Origin: Psychrobacter aquimaris
Lineage (GTDB): Bacteria > Pseudomonadota > Gammaproteobacteria > Pseudomonadales > Moraxellaceae
Assembly (NCBI RefSeq): GCF_016107525.1
Contig: NZ_JABASR010000002.1
Span: 237,098 to 301,097, forward strand
Direction: 5' to 3'
Length of the DNA: 64,000 nt
Made by a program: the position numbers and the translations under genes. Under the pieces are notes generated by a model. The model was not told where the DNA came from. It saw only the letters and a list, made by a program, of their open reading frames with translations, and did not search any database. Below, in pieces: positions 45,875-54,920 of the stretch. The first letter of the stretch is position 1; each line of letters begins with the position of its first letter.

Positions 45875-46738
45875 ATGATAAAAGAACTTAAAACTTTCGT
45901 AGCGGTTTGTGAATTAGACAGTTTCACCGCTGCTGCTCGTCAAATAAACCTGACCCAGTCTGCGGTTAGTGCGCAAATTAGAGCATTGGAGGATGCTTTA
46001 GGGCAGCCGTTATTTACCCGCTCCGCTCGAGCTATTACGCTCAATCCACAGGGCAGCCGTATTTTACCTATAGCCAAAGAAATTCTAGCTCTCTATGCGA
46101 CGATGCAACTCCCTTCAGACACCGACATTGCTAGCTACTATGGTCAGCTAAAGATTGGTGCGATAAGCTCCGTACAAGTCGGTATGCTACCGCAAGCTCT
46201 AAAGGCTATTAACGTATTAGCGCCGTTAATGCAGACAGAAATTATTCCTGGCCGCTCCATAGAGTTGATCGAAAAACTAGAAACAGCTGTTATCGATGCC
46301 GCTGTAATCGTACATCCGCCTTTCGTTTTAACAAAAGATATTGTCATTCAATCTATTATGACCGAGCCTTATGTCGTTATTAGTCCAAAGCAGTGGACTT
46401 TTTGCAGTCTGCGGCAAATGCTTGAGCAGCATCCTTTTATTCATTATAGTCTTAAGTCATCAGCCGGTGTACAATTAAGCAAATACCTTAAACAACAAGA
46501 CATTAAGGTAAATACTATCATGGAGCTTGATGACCTTGATGCCATCGTTATGATGGTTGAGTCTGGTTTAGGAGTAGCGTTGATTCCTTATGCTGGACTA
46601 TGGATTAGAAGCCCAGTATCGATACAAATTCATCATCTAGACGATAATGATTTGGTTAGAGAGATTGTACTTGCCTATCGTTATACCGATCGTCAGCAGC
46701 CAAAAATAAATGCCTTAAAACAGGTGTTAGCACTTTGA
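45875..46738 (+). CDS. LysR-family transcriptional regulator
   Basis: 287 residues. N-terminal winged HTH: MIKELKTFVAVCELDSFTAA, ARQINLTQSAVSAQIRALED, LGQPLFTRSARAITL; C-terminal periplasmic-binding-like effector domain. It lies 21 nt downstream of the TetR gene, probably co-transcribed. Target unknown; the VOC gene downstream is a candidate. Confidence 0.9.
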   Translation: MIKELKTFVAVCELDSFTAAARQINLTQSAVSAQIRALEDALGQPLFTRSARAITLNPQGSRILPIAKEILALYATMQLPSDTDIASYYGQLKIGAISSVQVGMLPQALKAINVLAPLMQTEIIPGRSIELIEKLETAVIDAAVIVHPPFVLTKDIVIQSIMTEPYVVISPKQWTFCSLRQMLEQHPFIHYSLKSSAGVQLSKYLKQQDIKVNTIMELDDLDAIVMMVESGLGVALIPYAGLWIRSPVSIQIHHLDDNDLVREIVLAYRYTDRQQPKINALKQVLAL

Positions 46739-46907
46739 TTTGAAATCCGTTTTTTTTGCCTTTTATCTTAATAGATAAACCTTATTTTTATGGTAACTTA
46801 TTAAGTATAAGAAATATTTGAGCTGAGAATGAAATATTTACGTTTTTCTTACTCAGTATCCTCGGTTACGATGATTTTACTTTATTTAATAACCTTCAGA
46901 GGATCTT

Positions 46908-47333
46908 ATGAGCTTATCACCTTTTCATCTCGCCATTCCTGTCTACGACATAAATACTGCTCGTACTTTTTATAGAGACGTGCTGAATTTGGAAGAAGGC
47001 CGCTCTAGTGAGCAATGGGTTGATTTCAATTTTTATGGCCATCAGGTGGTCATCCATGAACATCCTAAAACTCAGTCACAAGAGCACGCACACACCAATG
47101 TGGTAGATGGTCATGATGTACCCGCGCCTCATTTCGGAGTAGTATTGCCTTGGCAGCAGTGGGAAGCGTTAGCCAATAGACTAAAAGATTTGAGTACTAA
47201 GTTTGTTATAGATCCTTATATTCGTTTTAAAGGAGAAACGGGTGAGCAAGCGACCATGTTCTTTTTAGACCCTTGTGGGAATGCGCTGGAGTTTAAGGCT
47301 TTTAAAAATATAGACCAGCTATTTGCGAAGTAA
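46908..47333 (+). CDS. VOC-family (glyoxalase/dioxygenase-like) protein
   Basis: 141-residue vicinal-oxygen-chelate protein: [59 protein letters not shown]. His in PFHLAI, His in FGHQ/APHFG and the last Glu (LEFK) are the likely metal ligands. Relatives include dioxygenases and glyoxalases; the activity is unknown. AGAGGAT precedes the ATG. Confidence 0.85.
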   Translation: MSLSPFHLAIPVYDINTARTFYRDVLNLEEGRSSEQWVDFNFYGHQVVIHEHPKTQSQEHAHTNVVDGHDVPAPHFGVVLPWQQWEALANRLKDLSTKFVIDPYIRFKGETGEQATMFFLDPCGNALEFKAFKNIDQLFAK

Positions 47334-47427
47334 TATCTAGATCTAAACTTACCGACAAAAAGCTAACCTTAAGCCCAAATACCACTTTATCTTTATGTCT
47401 AAAAAACCCTCAAGTCTTCATCTGATG

Positions 47428-47458
47428 TATGCTGAAGAAACCGTATAACTAAACTTGG
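47428..47458 (+). repeat. IS3 left-end sequence, copy B
   Basis: Contains TATGCTGAAGAAACCGT; matches the reverse complement of 39200-39230 at 30 of 31 bases, then diverges, so only the tip of the element is left. Confidence 0.7.
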
Positions 47459-48136
47459 GAGGAGTCAGACAGCTCGATCACGATGATCTATACTATTAAC
47501 TTTATAGTCATTGTGTCCATATCTAACACTAGCAGTTCGTTGCCTGTATAGTGCACCGATCATGTTCTCACAACAGAGTTTATGACGTTGGATGTCACAA
47601 ATCAGTTTTCACTGGTTCCATTTAGGTATACCCTAAGGGAACCAGTAATTTCTCCCTTCAAACCTATTAATAGACTACTTAAAACAGACCGCCATAAGGG
47701 AACTAATCAAAATAGACTGAATTCATTCGAACATAAAATACTAAATTAACTGTCCATATTGTATTCAAAAATATCTGAGCTAGATATCAGCTTATCAGAC
47801 TTATTATCTATGCCGATAAATGAGAAATATAAAGTAAAGAGCCTCTTAGAACTAAAAGTATCAGCAGGTTTGATTGCAACTTGGCGATATGCACAGTTAT
47901 TTGTCCAAAACTTACATAATGGATATCATCGCCTATTCGCTAAGTTATGAAATACTAAGTTTAGGTTTATGAAGTGGAGTGATCAAAATCGTGGATTAAT
48001 GCCAAAAAACTGCGATTTTCGAATAGTTCATGAATCGAATTTTTTTAATTTCTAAAAAAATAGATATTATATTTAACAAGGGTTTATGTTTACATTTTTT
48101 ATATGAATAAAGCTTTAGATAAACATAAATCCAATG

Positions 48137-48160
48137 AAGTCTATGTAGTATTAAGTTCAT
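48137..48160. repeat. Dispersed 24-nt repeat
   Basis: Begins AAGTCTATGTAGTATTAAG; 22 of 24 bases equal 38898-38921. A shorter match (CATTAACTTCATAA) lies at about 52850 beside the IS3 transposase remains, suggesting it is the other end of that IS family. Confidence 0.6.
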
Positions 48161-48296
48161 GGGATTATGTTTATATCATAAATAACTAGTCAGTTTAGTT
48201 AATAGCCGCTCAAATGTAATGTACATTTCATGTCCAAGTAATCATTACAATCTTCACTATGGTAAACATTAACTGAATCTGTTTGCTATACATATA

Positions 48297-48387
48297 ATTA
48301 GTATGGCTTATATCAGAATAAGCCATACTAATTGATGACACGGCCTAATACAAAAATGGCCATACTGAGCAAAACCAGTATGGCCAT
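48297..48387 (-). terminator. Two tandem hairpins after the monooxygenase gene
   Basis: Hairpin 1: perfect 15-bp stem ATTAGTATGGCTTAT (48297-48311) / ATAAGCCATACTAAT (48318-48332). Hairpin 2: ATGGCCATACTG (48356-48367) / CAGTATGGCCAT (48376-48387), followed on the minus strand by TTTTTG. Hairpin 2 is the likely terminator of the flavin monooxygenase gene. Confidence 0.75.
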
Positions 48388-48433
48388 CAAATTTATAATT
48401 TTTTATAAGCTACTCACAGCAGTAATATTAAAC

Positions 48434-50248
48434 TTATTCTAAGTGATGAACTTCTTGCAAACCATAAACTGGGGTCTCTATACCCTCCATTCTGGCTTTA
48501 AGCTGCAGCGACAAGTATTGAGAATAATGTCGAGACTGATGTAAGTTACCACCATGGAACCATAATGCCTGTTGTTGCGTTGGTTTCCACATATTTCTTA
48601 ATTCACCTTCCCAAGGGCCTGGGTCTTTAGCTGTATCTGAGCCCATGCCCCAACACTTACCGACTTTATCGGCCACTTCTTGTGAAATTATTTTGGCTGC
48701 CCAACCATTCATGGAGCCATATCCAGTGGCATATACAATTAGATCAGCTTCTAGTTCTGTGCCATCAGTTAGTACCACTGAATGAGATTTAATATGATCA
48801 ATACCTACTTTGGGTTTAAGCTTTATCTTACCTTCTGCGACAAGTTCAGAAGCACCTACATCGATATAGTAACCAGAGCCTCGGCGTAAGTATTTCATAA
48901 AAAGACCAGTATGATCTTCCCCAAAGTCGAGCATGAAGCCTGCATCGGTTAGTCTTTTATAAAAATCAGCATCTAAATCGGCGACTTTACGATAAACAGG
49001 CTCATGAAATTGCGGCATAATTTTAAAAGGAATAGAACCAAAAGTCAGATCTGCTTTATAGGTGGTTATTCCGTTTTCAACGGCTTCTTCTGAGTACAAA
49101 CCCCCTAACACTTCATCCATCAACGTATTTGATTTAATAATATGAGTCGATGATCTTTGTATCATAGTGACATCTGCACCGTTTTCCCAAAGGGCGGCAC
49201 AAATATCATGCGCCGAGTTATTGGCACCTAACACAACACATTTTTTATCTCGATAAGCTTCACCGCCTGGGTGTTGGCTAGAGTGCTGTTGCTCTCCAGC
49301 AAAATCTTCCATACCAGGAATTTCAGGGACGTTTGGTAATCCTGACATACCAGTAGCTAAAACTAACTGTTTAGGATGTAAGACTAAACGTTCACCTGCT
49401 CTATTAACCTCTACATTCCACTGCTGTAATTCTTCATCGAAAGCAGCACTGATACACTCAGTTGACCCCCAGTAGTTTAACTCCATAATCTTAGTGTACA
49501 TTTCTAGCCAATCACCAACCTTGTCTTTTGGCGTGAATACTGGCCAGTTTTCAGGAAAAGGAATATATGGCATGTGGTCGTACCATACAGGATCATGTAA
49601 ACATAACGATTTATAACGGTTACGCCACGTATCACCAGGCCTCGGTTGTTTATCAATGATAATTGTAGGAACCTCAAGTTGTCGTAAGCGCGCTCCTAGA
49701 CCTATACCACCCTGTCCGCCACCAATAACCAAGCAATAAGGTTGATCGCTGTAGCCAAGATTTTTTTCTTCAAGCTCACGTTTTTCCTGCCATGTTAAAC
49801 GATCAGGATTAACACCATGCTCAGCACCTTTTGAGCGTAATTTCTTACGCTTTTCTGGGAAATCTTTAAGCTCAGTCATAGTGGTTAATAACGTCCAAGC
49901 TTTACCATCACGCAAGCGCAAGTGGCCGTATCCTCTAGCTACTTTAGTGTTGAAGCTAATCCAAGCCTCTACTACACCATCACTTTCTACTGCTTCTCCA
50001 TCAAGCTGCCATTCATACGGCTCAGTAGTTTCCAAGGTATGTGAAAGCATATCTTTAATGTCATCTTGCCCCTCTAACGTTTTTATATTCCAAGTAAATG
50101 AGACTAAATCACGCCAGTAACCTTCTGTTTCAAAACACTCAACTGCTTTGTCTATATTTTTCGTCTTCAAAGCTTGATCAAAATCTTGCAGCCAATTAGT
50201 GACTTGTTGGCTTGCGGACAACTCATTGTCTAATTTTTGAGTAGTCAT
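48434..50248 (-). CDS. Flavin-containing monooxygenase with N-terminal NTF2-like domain
   Basis: 604 residues. Residues about 10-125 form an NTF2/SnoaL-like domain (WLQDFDQALKTKNIDKAVEC). From about 170 a flavoprotein monooxygenase follows: FAD motif CLVIGGGQGGIGLGARLRQL, DTWRNRYKSLCLHDPVWYDH, second dinucleotide motif VVLGANNSAHDICAALWENG, and the C-terminal DLIVYATGY. This matches FMO/Baeyer-Villiger-like enzymes of 590-610 residues. Substrate unknown. AAGGAGAGGG lies before the ATG. It follows, 345 bp apart, an HDAC-family gene on the same strand. Confidence 0.88.
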   Translation of the reverse strand: MTTQKLDNELSASQQVTNWLQDFDQALKTKNIDKAVECFETEGYWRDLVSFTWNIKTLEGQDDIKDMLSHTLETTEPYEWQLDGEAVESDGVVEAWISFNTKVARGYGHLRLRDGKAWTLLTTMTELKDFPEKRKKLRSKGAEHGVNPDRLTWQEKRELEEKNLGYSDQPYCLVIGGGQGGIGLGARLRQLEVPTIIIDKQPRPGDTWRNRYKSLCLHDPVWYDHMPYIPFPENWPVFTPKDKVGDWLEMYTKIMELNYWGSTECISAAFDEELQQWNVEVNRAGERLVLHPKQLVLATGMSGLPNVPEIPGMEDFAGEQQHSSQHPGGEAYRDKKCVVLGANNSAHDICAALWENGADVTMIQRSSTHIIKSNTLMDEVLGGLYSEEAVENGITTYKADLTFGSIPFKIMPQFHEPVYRKVADLDADFYKRLTDAGFMLDFGEDHTGLFMKYLRRGSGYYIDVGASELVAEGKIKLKPKVGIDHIKSHSVVLTDGTELEADLIVYATGYGSMNGWAAKIISQEVADKVGKCWGMGSDTAKDPGPWEGELRNMWKPTQQQALWFHGGNLHQSRHYSQYLSLQLKARMEGIETPVYGLQEVHHLE

Positions 50249-50592
50249 AAAATCCCTCTCCTTGGTTGTTTTTGTTTGACTATATTGCTGAATTCCATTT
50301 GCAGCATTAAAATATCGCTAAGCACCAAATAAGTTGCTTTCCGAAGTGAATTAGAAAGCATCATCTATTTATATAAATAAATATTTTAAAAAAATAAAAT
50401 TAATATATTAAAGGAAAATTATAGTTTTTACAGTTAATAACTCGATAATCATACTAACTATAAGGCCTCTAATAAATAAAATAAATCGAATACTTACCAA
50501 TTTTTACAACGACTTCTTCATTATAGAGCAATCTATATACGCACTAATAACATATATATTTTAGGACCAAGTGAACATAAGAAGATATTGCA
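50249..50592. promoter_or_regulatory. AT-rich gap upstream of the monooxygenase
   Basis: 344 bp, strongly AT-rich. It presumably carries the monooxygenase promoter. No palindrome or hairpin stands out. Confidence 0.3.
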
Positions 50593-51702
50593 TTATCCAA
50601 ATTTCCAGTATTTTGATTGCTCTTTAATTACTGCTTGAACTGCATCTTCTTCATGAGGAAATAACGTCTCAACTGGACAACCGAAGCCTTCCATGAATGG
50701 ATCTTCTACATCTGTTTTTATTCCGCTTATTGCTTCTACAATAGCCAATGAGCAGAAAGGAACGTATGCAGCGCTGTATCCTCCTTCATGACACAATACT
50801 AGACGGCCATCACAATGTTTTTCAGCAAGATTTTTCATAAAATTTGCAAAGCGTCCGAAACCGTCTGCTGTCACCATCATTCGCGCTAATGGATCGAAGA
50901 AGTTTGGATCTTGTCCTGCGGATATTATGATAAGCTCAGGTTTAAACTGATCAACAATTGGACCAACAATCTTCTCAAATGCATTCATATATCCAGCGTT
51001 CCCAGTACCAGCTGGCAATGGGATATTGACATTATAGCCTTCACCTTTGCCTTCACCGGTATGCTCAACATAACCGCGCTCGGCAGGGAATAAGCGATCT
51101 TGATGTAGTGAGATGAATAATGTGCTGTCATCCTCGTAAAATGCCTGTTCTGTACCATTACCATGGTGGACATCCCAATCAAGTACAAGAATACGCTCTA
51201 AATTATATTTTCGTTTAGCATGCTTTGCTGCGATTGCTACATTATTAAATAAGCAAAATCCCATGCCTTCTTGTGCTTCAGCATGATGGCCTGGTGGTCT
51301 TGTTAATGCGTAAACGTTTTGCACATTTCCATCCATGACAAAATCCACAGCAGTCATTGCTCCACCTGCAGATAGGAGAGCAATTTCATAAGAGCCTCTA
51401 CCCACAATAGCAATTTGTCCTGCATCACCACCGTTTGCGTCACTCAATTCTTTCACTTTATCAATATAGCTTGGCAGGTGAAATAGTTCAATATCTTCTC
51501 TTGTAGCGCGTTCCGGAGCTATCGACTCCAACTGAGGAGTCAAACCACAAATATCCATCAAGTTTTTAAAACGTCTTTTCGTTTCAGGATCTTCTCCGTA
51601 TACGTGACTTTGTACGTAACCACCTGACGCTAAATGCAATGCACCTGAGCCGTTATCGTGCCAGAAATAGCTTTCATCGTAAATAAAACCTGTTGTCTTC
51701 AT
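50593..51702 (-). CDS. Histone deacetylase/acetylpolyamine amidohydrolase family protein
   Basis: 369-residue zinc deacetylase. Motifs: GHHAEAQEGMGFCLFNN (general base His pair), VLDWDVHHGNGT (Asp/His zinc ligands), FISLHQD, SAGQDPNFFDP (second Asp region) and CHEGGYS. It resembles bacterial class II HDAC-like and acetylpolyamine hydrolases. The start at 51702 (MKTTGFIYDES) has AAGGAAG 6 nt upstream; the frame extends 10 codons further. A divergent LuxR gene stands 181 bp away and may control it. Confidence 0.9.
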   Translation of the reverse strand: MKTTGFIYDESYFWHDNGSGALHLASGGYVQSHVYGEDPETKRRFKNLMDICGLTPQLESIAPERATREDIELFHLPSYIDKVKELSDANGGDAGQIAIVGRGSYEIALLSAGGAMTAVDFVMDGNVQNVYALTRPPGHHAEAQEGMGFCLFNNVAIAAKHAKRKYNLERILVLDWDVHHGNGTEQAFYEDDSTLFISLHQDRLFPAERGYVEHTGEGKGEGYNVNIPLPAGTGNAGYMNAFEKIVGPIVDQFKPELIIISAGQDPNFFDPLARMMVTADGFGRFANFMKNLAEKHCDGRLVLCHEGGYSAAYVPFCSLAIVEAISGIKTDVEDPFMEGFGCPVETLFPHEEDAVQAVIKEQSKYWKFG

Positions 51703-51883
51703 TTGACTTCCTTGTCTTAAGCTCTGTAGCATGAATGTTGAAACCTATCATTCCAAATTATCAAGCTACTGTATATTACCTAAAAGGATAATTTTAAAAG
51801 ATAGTTTTTTAGCTCTTTTGCACTGGAAGCATCGATATTAACGAGCAAACTTGTATCCTTAGAACAAGATGTGAGGATGAATT

Positions 51884-52636
51884 ATGAATTTAAAGAAAGC
51901 AGATTATCGGAACATCATACATTTTATTAATGGCTCTCTCTCCGATCACAAGCAGATTCAACCGTTATTTTCTGAGTTTTTTCAATTCCATCATTCGTTA
52001 CTTTGGCATGCAGACGAAAAGTGTGATATGCATAGCTTGAAGTTCTATAATTTCAGCGAACAACTGATTCTTGACTATAAAGAGACTCACAACATGAATG
52101 ATGTGATGCATCCTAAAAAGCATTTGTCCAATTTAGGAGGTAGCAAAGAGTCTGTATATCTAATAGGAGAGATGGCAACGCCAAAACAGCTGTTAAGCTC
52201 CTCTTATCATAAGTTTATCGAGCGTCATGAAATAATTGATCAGATGGTTATGTATCTTTCTACTGCAACTGCTATTTATGCAGGAATAGGATTTGTCAGA
52301 TTTAAAGGAGAAAGGGTTTTTACGAGAAATGATAAAGCAGTTCTACAGACACTATCTACACATATGCAGCACTTAGTTATAAATTCGATGCGCATCAAAG
52401 AAATTGCCACTGTTAATGTGCTAGTTAATTCGGACGCGGAACCTAAAACCATACTTTCTAACAGAGAGTTGGAAATTTATCGGTTGATTGTAAAAGGATA
52501 CTCGAATATAGAAATTGCAAATCAGTTATTTATTACTGTTAATACTGTAAAGAAACATTTGAGAAATATGTATGAGAAAAAACAAGTTAATAATCGTACG
52601 GGTTTAATTTATAAATTAAATAATTCGGCGAGATAA
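51884..52636 (+). CDS. LuxR-family transcriptional regulator
   Basis: 250 residues. The C-terminal HTH is clear: LSNRELEIYRLIVKGYSNIE, IANQLFITVNTVKKHLRNMY. The N-terminal 170 residues are a sensor-like domain I do not recognise; it lacks a phosphoreceiver and is not clearly an autoinducer-binding domain. GAGGATGAATT precedes the ATG. It is divergent from the HDAC gene, so the probable targets are the HDAC and monooxygenase genes. Confidence 0.88.
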   Translation: MNLKKADYRNIIHFINGSLSDHKQIQPLFSEFFQFHHSLLWHADEKCDMHSLKFYNFSEQLILDYKETHNMNDVMHPKKHLSNLGGSKESVYLIGEMATPKQLLSSSYHKFIERHEIIDQMVMYLSTATAIYAGIGFVRFKGERVFTRNDKAVLQTLSTHMQHLVINSMRIKEIATVNVLVNSDAEPKTILSNRELEIYRLIVKGYSNIEIANQLFITVNTVKKHLRNMYEKKQVNNRTGLIYKLNNSAR

Positions 52637-52939
52637 GTAGTTATACTATTTTTGGGAAGATGCCAGGTGGCTTTTTTGTGCTCAAATCATTTGTCATAAC
52701 GTCTGAAAAGCTATGATTTTTGAAAGGCTCATGAATCATTTATTTTACTCCTTACGATAGAGCATTTTTTTATAGCTAATGATCTCTAATAATTCGTGAA
52801 CCTAGCTCTAGGTAGGTGCCCGTTAAACTAGAGCTGCCTGACATTAACTTCATAAGATTATAATTATATGGTCAATCCTTATTAAGCTTGGTTAATAATT
52901 GTCTAATTATAATGCGTATTACCTGTTCATAAAGTCATT
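52637..52939. other. Gap after the LuxR gene with a direct repeat
   Basis: Contains a 29-nt sequence (52782-52810) repeated with 3 mismatches at 59253-59281, beyond the pilus operon. An 8-bp inverted repeat AGCTCTAG (52804-52811) / CTAGAGCT (52828-52835) follows it. Confidence 0.5.
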
Positions 52940-53515
52940 AGTAGTCTCATCATCGCCTAACAACCAAATTCCTTATCATTCGACTGTTGGTAGCTTGGTA
53001 AACTAGCTCTTTGGTGTATAAGTTTTTAACCCCTGCTAAGTACAACCAGCTCTCATTTGTCCAGATATAGGTGATGTCGCTGACCCACGCTTCATTATTA
53101 AAGTTAGTAGTGATTTTAAAGCGCTTGTGACGACGGCAAGTAATACCGTACTGTATCTTTGATACTTCTGACCATGTATTGACTGATATGATGGCCTTGC
53201 TCTGCAAGATGAGCATGCAATCGCTCACAGCCATAGTGCTGTTTAGTTTCATCATGAGCCACGCGAACTAGCAGCTCACACTAATTGCGATGAATCTGCT
53301 GATCACTGATACCACGATTTATCCAGTTGTAATAGCTTGATAAATTAACATTTAATACGTAACACATGCAGTGATTCTAAATGTTTTCTGATTATCCTTG
53401 ATAAAAACATGCTTCATCAACTGTATTTGGCGAATATTATATTGCTTAGTGCCGATAAGCTTGCCTAGCTGCCTTGCAGTCGCTGAAACATTGCCATTAT
53501 TATCCGCTAACTTTC
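52940..53515 (-). pseudogene. Decayed IS3-family transposase (OrfA end and OrfB)
   Basis: Minus-strand remnants of an IS3/IS150-type element. OrfA end: LADNNGNVSATARQLGKLI (about 53445-53515), a relative of the fragment at 39048. OrfB pieces: HDETKQHYGCERLHAHLAEQ, GITCRRHKRFKITT and NEAWVSDITYIWTNESWLYL, AGVKNLYTKELV. They are broken by at least one frameshift, stops and internal deletion, and the C-terminal part is missing. The longest open part is 52950-53255. Not functional. Confidence 0.82.
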
Positions 53516-53704
53516 CTTGTATTTAAATAAAAAAGGGTTATAACGCTATATATTGCAATATAAAAATTGACTTACCCATCATACTTCTATTATATTGCCG
53601 ACCTAAAATTAAACACTGACCATTCACCTTATTTCAATGTAGTAAGTATCATAGTTCTGTAATGCCTCTCCCTCCCCTTTAATCCTTCAAAAAAGAAGTA
53701 AGCA

Positions 53705-53929
53705 ATGAGTAATGATAAGGAATTATCAGTTTATGAGCTTGGGGTAATCAAAAACTCTCTGAGAGAACGATTGATAACGATAGAAGAGGTTAGAGCCTAT
53801 CGTGTACCCGAAGAATATGAAGAAAAACTAAACGAGCAAGTAGATGCTTTCAGGCTCGATTTGATCGCAATTAAAGATAAAATCGAAGTGATGATTTTAA
53901 ATCAATTGGATGAAAAAGGAGTTTTCTAA
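53705..53929 (+). CDS. Small hypothetical protein
   Basis: 74 residues, acidic and helical: YELGVIKNSLRERLITIEEV, VPEEYEEKLNEQVDAFRLDL. AGAAG lies 8 nt before the ATG. I recognise no family. It lies between the IS3 remains and the pilus operon. Confidence 0.5.
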   Translation: MSNDKELSVYELGVIKNSLRERLITIEEVRAYRVPEEYEEKLNEQVDAFRLDLIAIKDKIEVMILNQLDEKGVF

Positions 53930-54405
53930 ATAGTAGTAAATACTCTGATTGTTCTAATGTTTGATAAAAATCAAATACCAGCTCTAAAACCACAATGAAC
54001 CGTAGTTTTTTTCATTTCTTGAATTTAAATAATCAAATAAAACCTTTGATTACCACTTGTCGTATTGGTGTCCAAACTGGTTTTATATAAATAGTCCCAT
54101 TATACCGGTCTATTTTGAGTGGTTTATTAGTCTATTATTGAGTCTAATTGGAAGTTCAGTGAGCATATGTACTCAAAATGTGTTACAATATACATACATA
54201 TTTTGGTATATAGTTTCAGATTGTATATAGTTTGTTATAGGCTATGTATAAATTATTATCCTTAAGTGGATACACTATGCCAGTGAGTTCTAAGTTGCCA
54301 GAAGATGTGATTTTAGCTTTATAGCATGATGAAGTTCAGTGTTCATCTGCGTGTTGGACTTCACATGATCGAAACACTAATAAATCTAACCCTTGGAGCT
54401 TTACC
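53930..54405. promoter_or_regulatory. Region upstream of the pilus operon
   Basis: 476 bp, AT-rich. Positions about 54085-54140 resemble sequences at 42600 and 47670 (minus-strand AATAGACTAATAAACCAC, then AATAGACCGG). It must contain the pilus promoter; a stretch rich in TATA around 54180-54260 is a candidate but no element is certain. Confidence 0.4.
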
Positions 54406-54915
54406 ATGCAATTTAAAAAATCTTTAATGACCGCTACATTAATTACTATTGGTGGATTCACTGCTCTGTCTGCGAATGCTGAGAGTCCTACCTCAAGTAG
54501 TTTTGGCGTTAGTATGGAAGTTGAATCAATATGTACTGTAGATGCAGCCCCTACAGATATTATACTTGCAGCGACTGAAGCAGGTACAGCGACTACAGAT
54601 GTAACAGCAGAAACCGCGCTTATACTAAACTGCTCTAAAGGTTCTGTTGCTACTATCGGTTTGACACCTGCATCAACCACTAGCCTCGACGGTACTGGAA
54701 ACTTAAAAAGTGAAGCAGGTGAATTGGTTGCATATAAATTGACTTCTGTTTCAGCTCTTGGTGACGCTTGGGGTACTACTACTCCAGTTAAGACCGCAGA
54801 ATTCGAAAATTATGCTACCGCCATCTCTACTCCTATATTTCTCACAGTAACTGACGCAGCCGACGTTACCCCTGGTTCTTATACAGATACTATCAATATT
54901 TCTGTAGCCTATTAA
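54406..54915 (+). CDS. Csu-type major pilin (spore coat U / SCPU domain)
   Basis: 169-residue secreted subunit. Signal peptide MQFKKSLMTATLITIGGFTA ending ANA/ES. The SCPU domain shows a pair of Cys (ICTVDAA, ILNCSKG), ATIGLTPAS, LVAYKLTS and the C-terminal donor-like strand GSYTDTINISVAY. This fits the CsuA/B-type subunit of archaic chaperone-usher pili, used for attachment and biofilm. GGAG precedes the ATG. First gene of the four-gene operon. Confidence 0.88.
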   Translation: MQFKKSLMTATLITIGGFTALSANAESPTSSSFGVSMEVESICTVDAAPTDIILAATEAGTATTDVTAETALILNCSKGSVATIGLTPASTTSLDGTGNLKSEAGELVAYKLTSVSALGDAWGTTTPVKTAEFENYATAISTPIFLTVTDAADVTPGSYTDTINISVAY

Positions 54916-54920
54916 TTTCC

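Larger units (their letters stand above)
47334..48296. mobile_element. Non-coding region of IS remnants
   Basis: About 960 bp without a supportable gene. It holds an IS3 left-end fragment (47428-47458), a 36-nt near-palindrome (47611-47646), sequences resembling 42566-42640 (GGGAAC.AATCAAAATAGAC at about 47698), and a repeat (48137-48160) shared with 38898-38921. A 63-codon TTG frame at 47759-47950 is probably chance. Confidence 0.55.

Noticed and set aside
47759..47950. 63-codon TTG frame in the IS graveyard
   Set aside because: No ribosome site or recognised family; surrounded by remnant repeats.
52662..52677. Possible terminator after the LuxR gene (GCC/GGC then T6)
   Set aside because: The stem is only 3 bp; too weak to call.
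54277..54324. 15-codon frame MPVSSKLPEDVILAL before the pilus operon
   Set aside because: Too short to support; could be the start of a decayed gene but nothing follows in frame.
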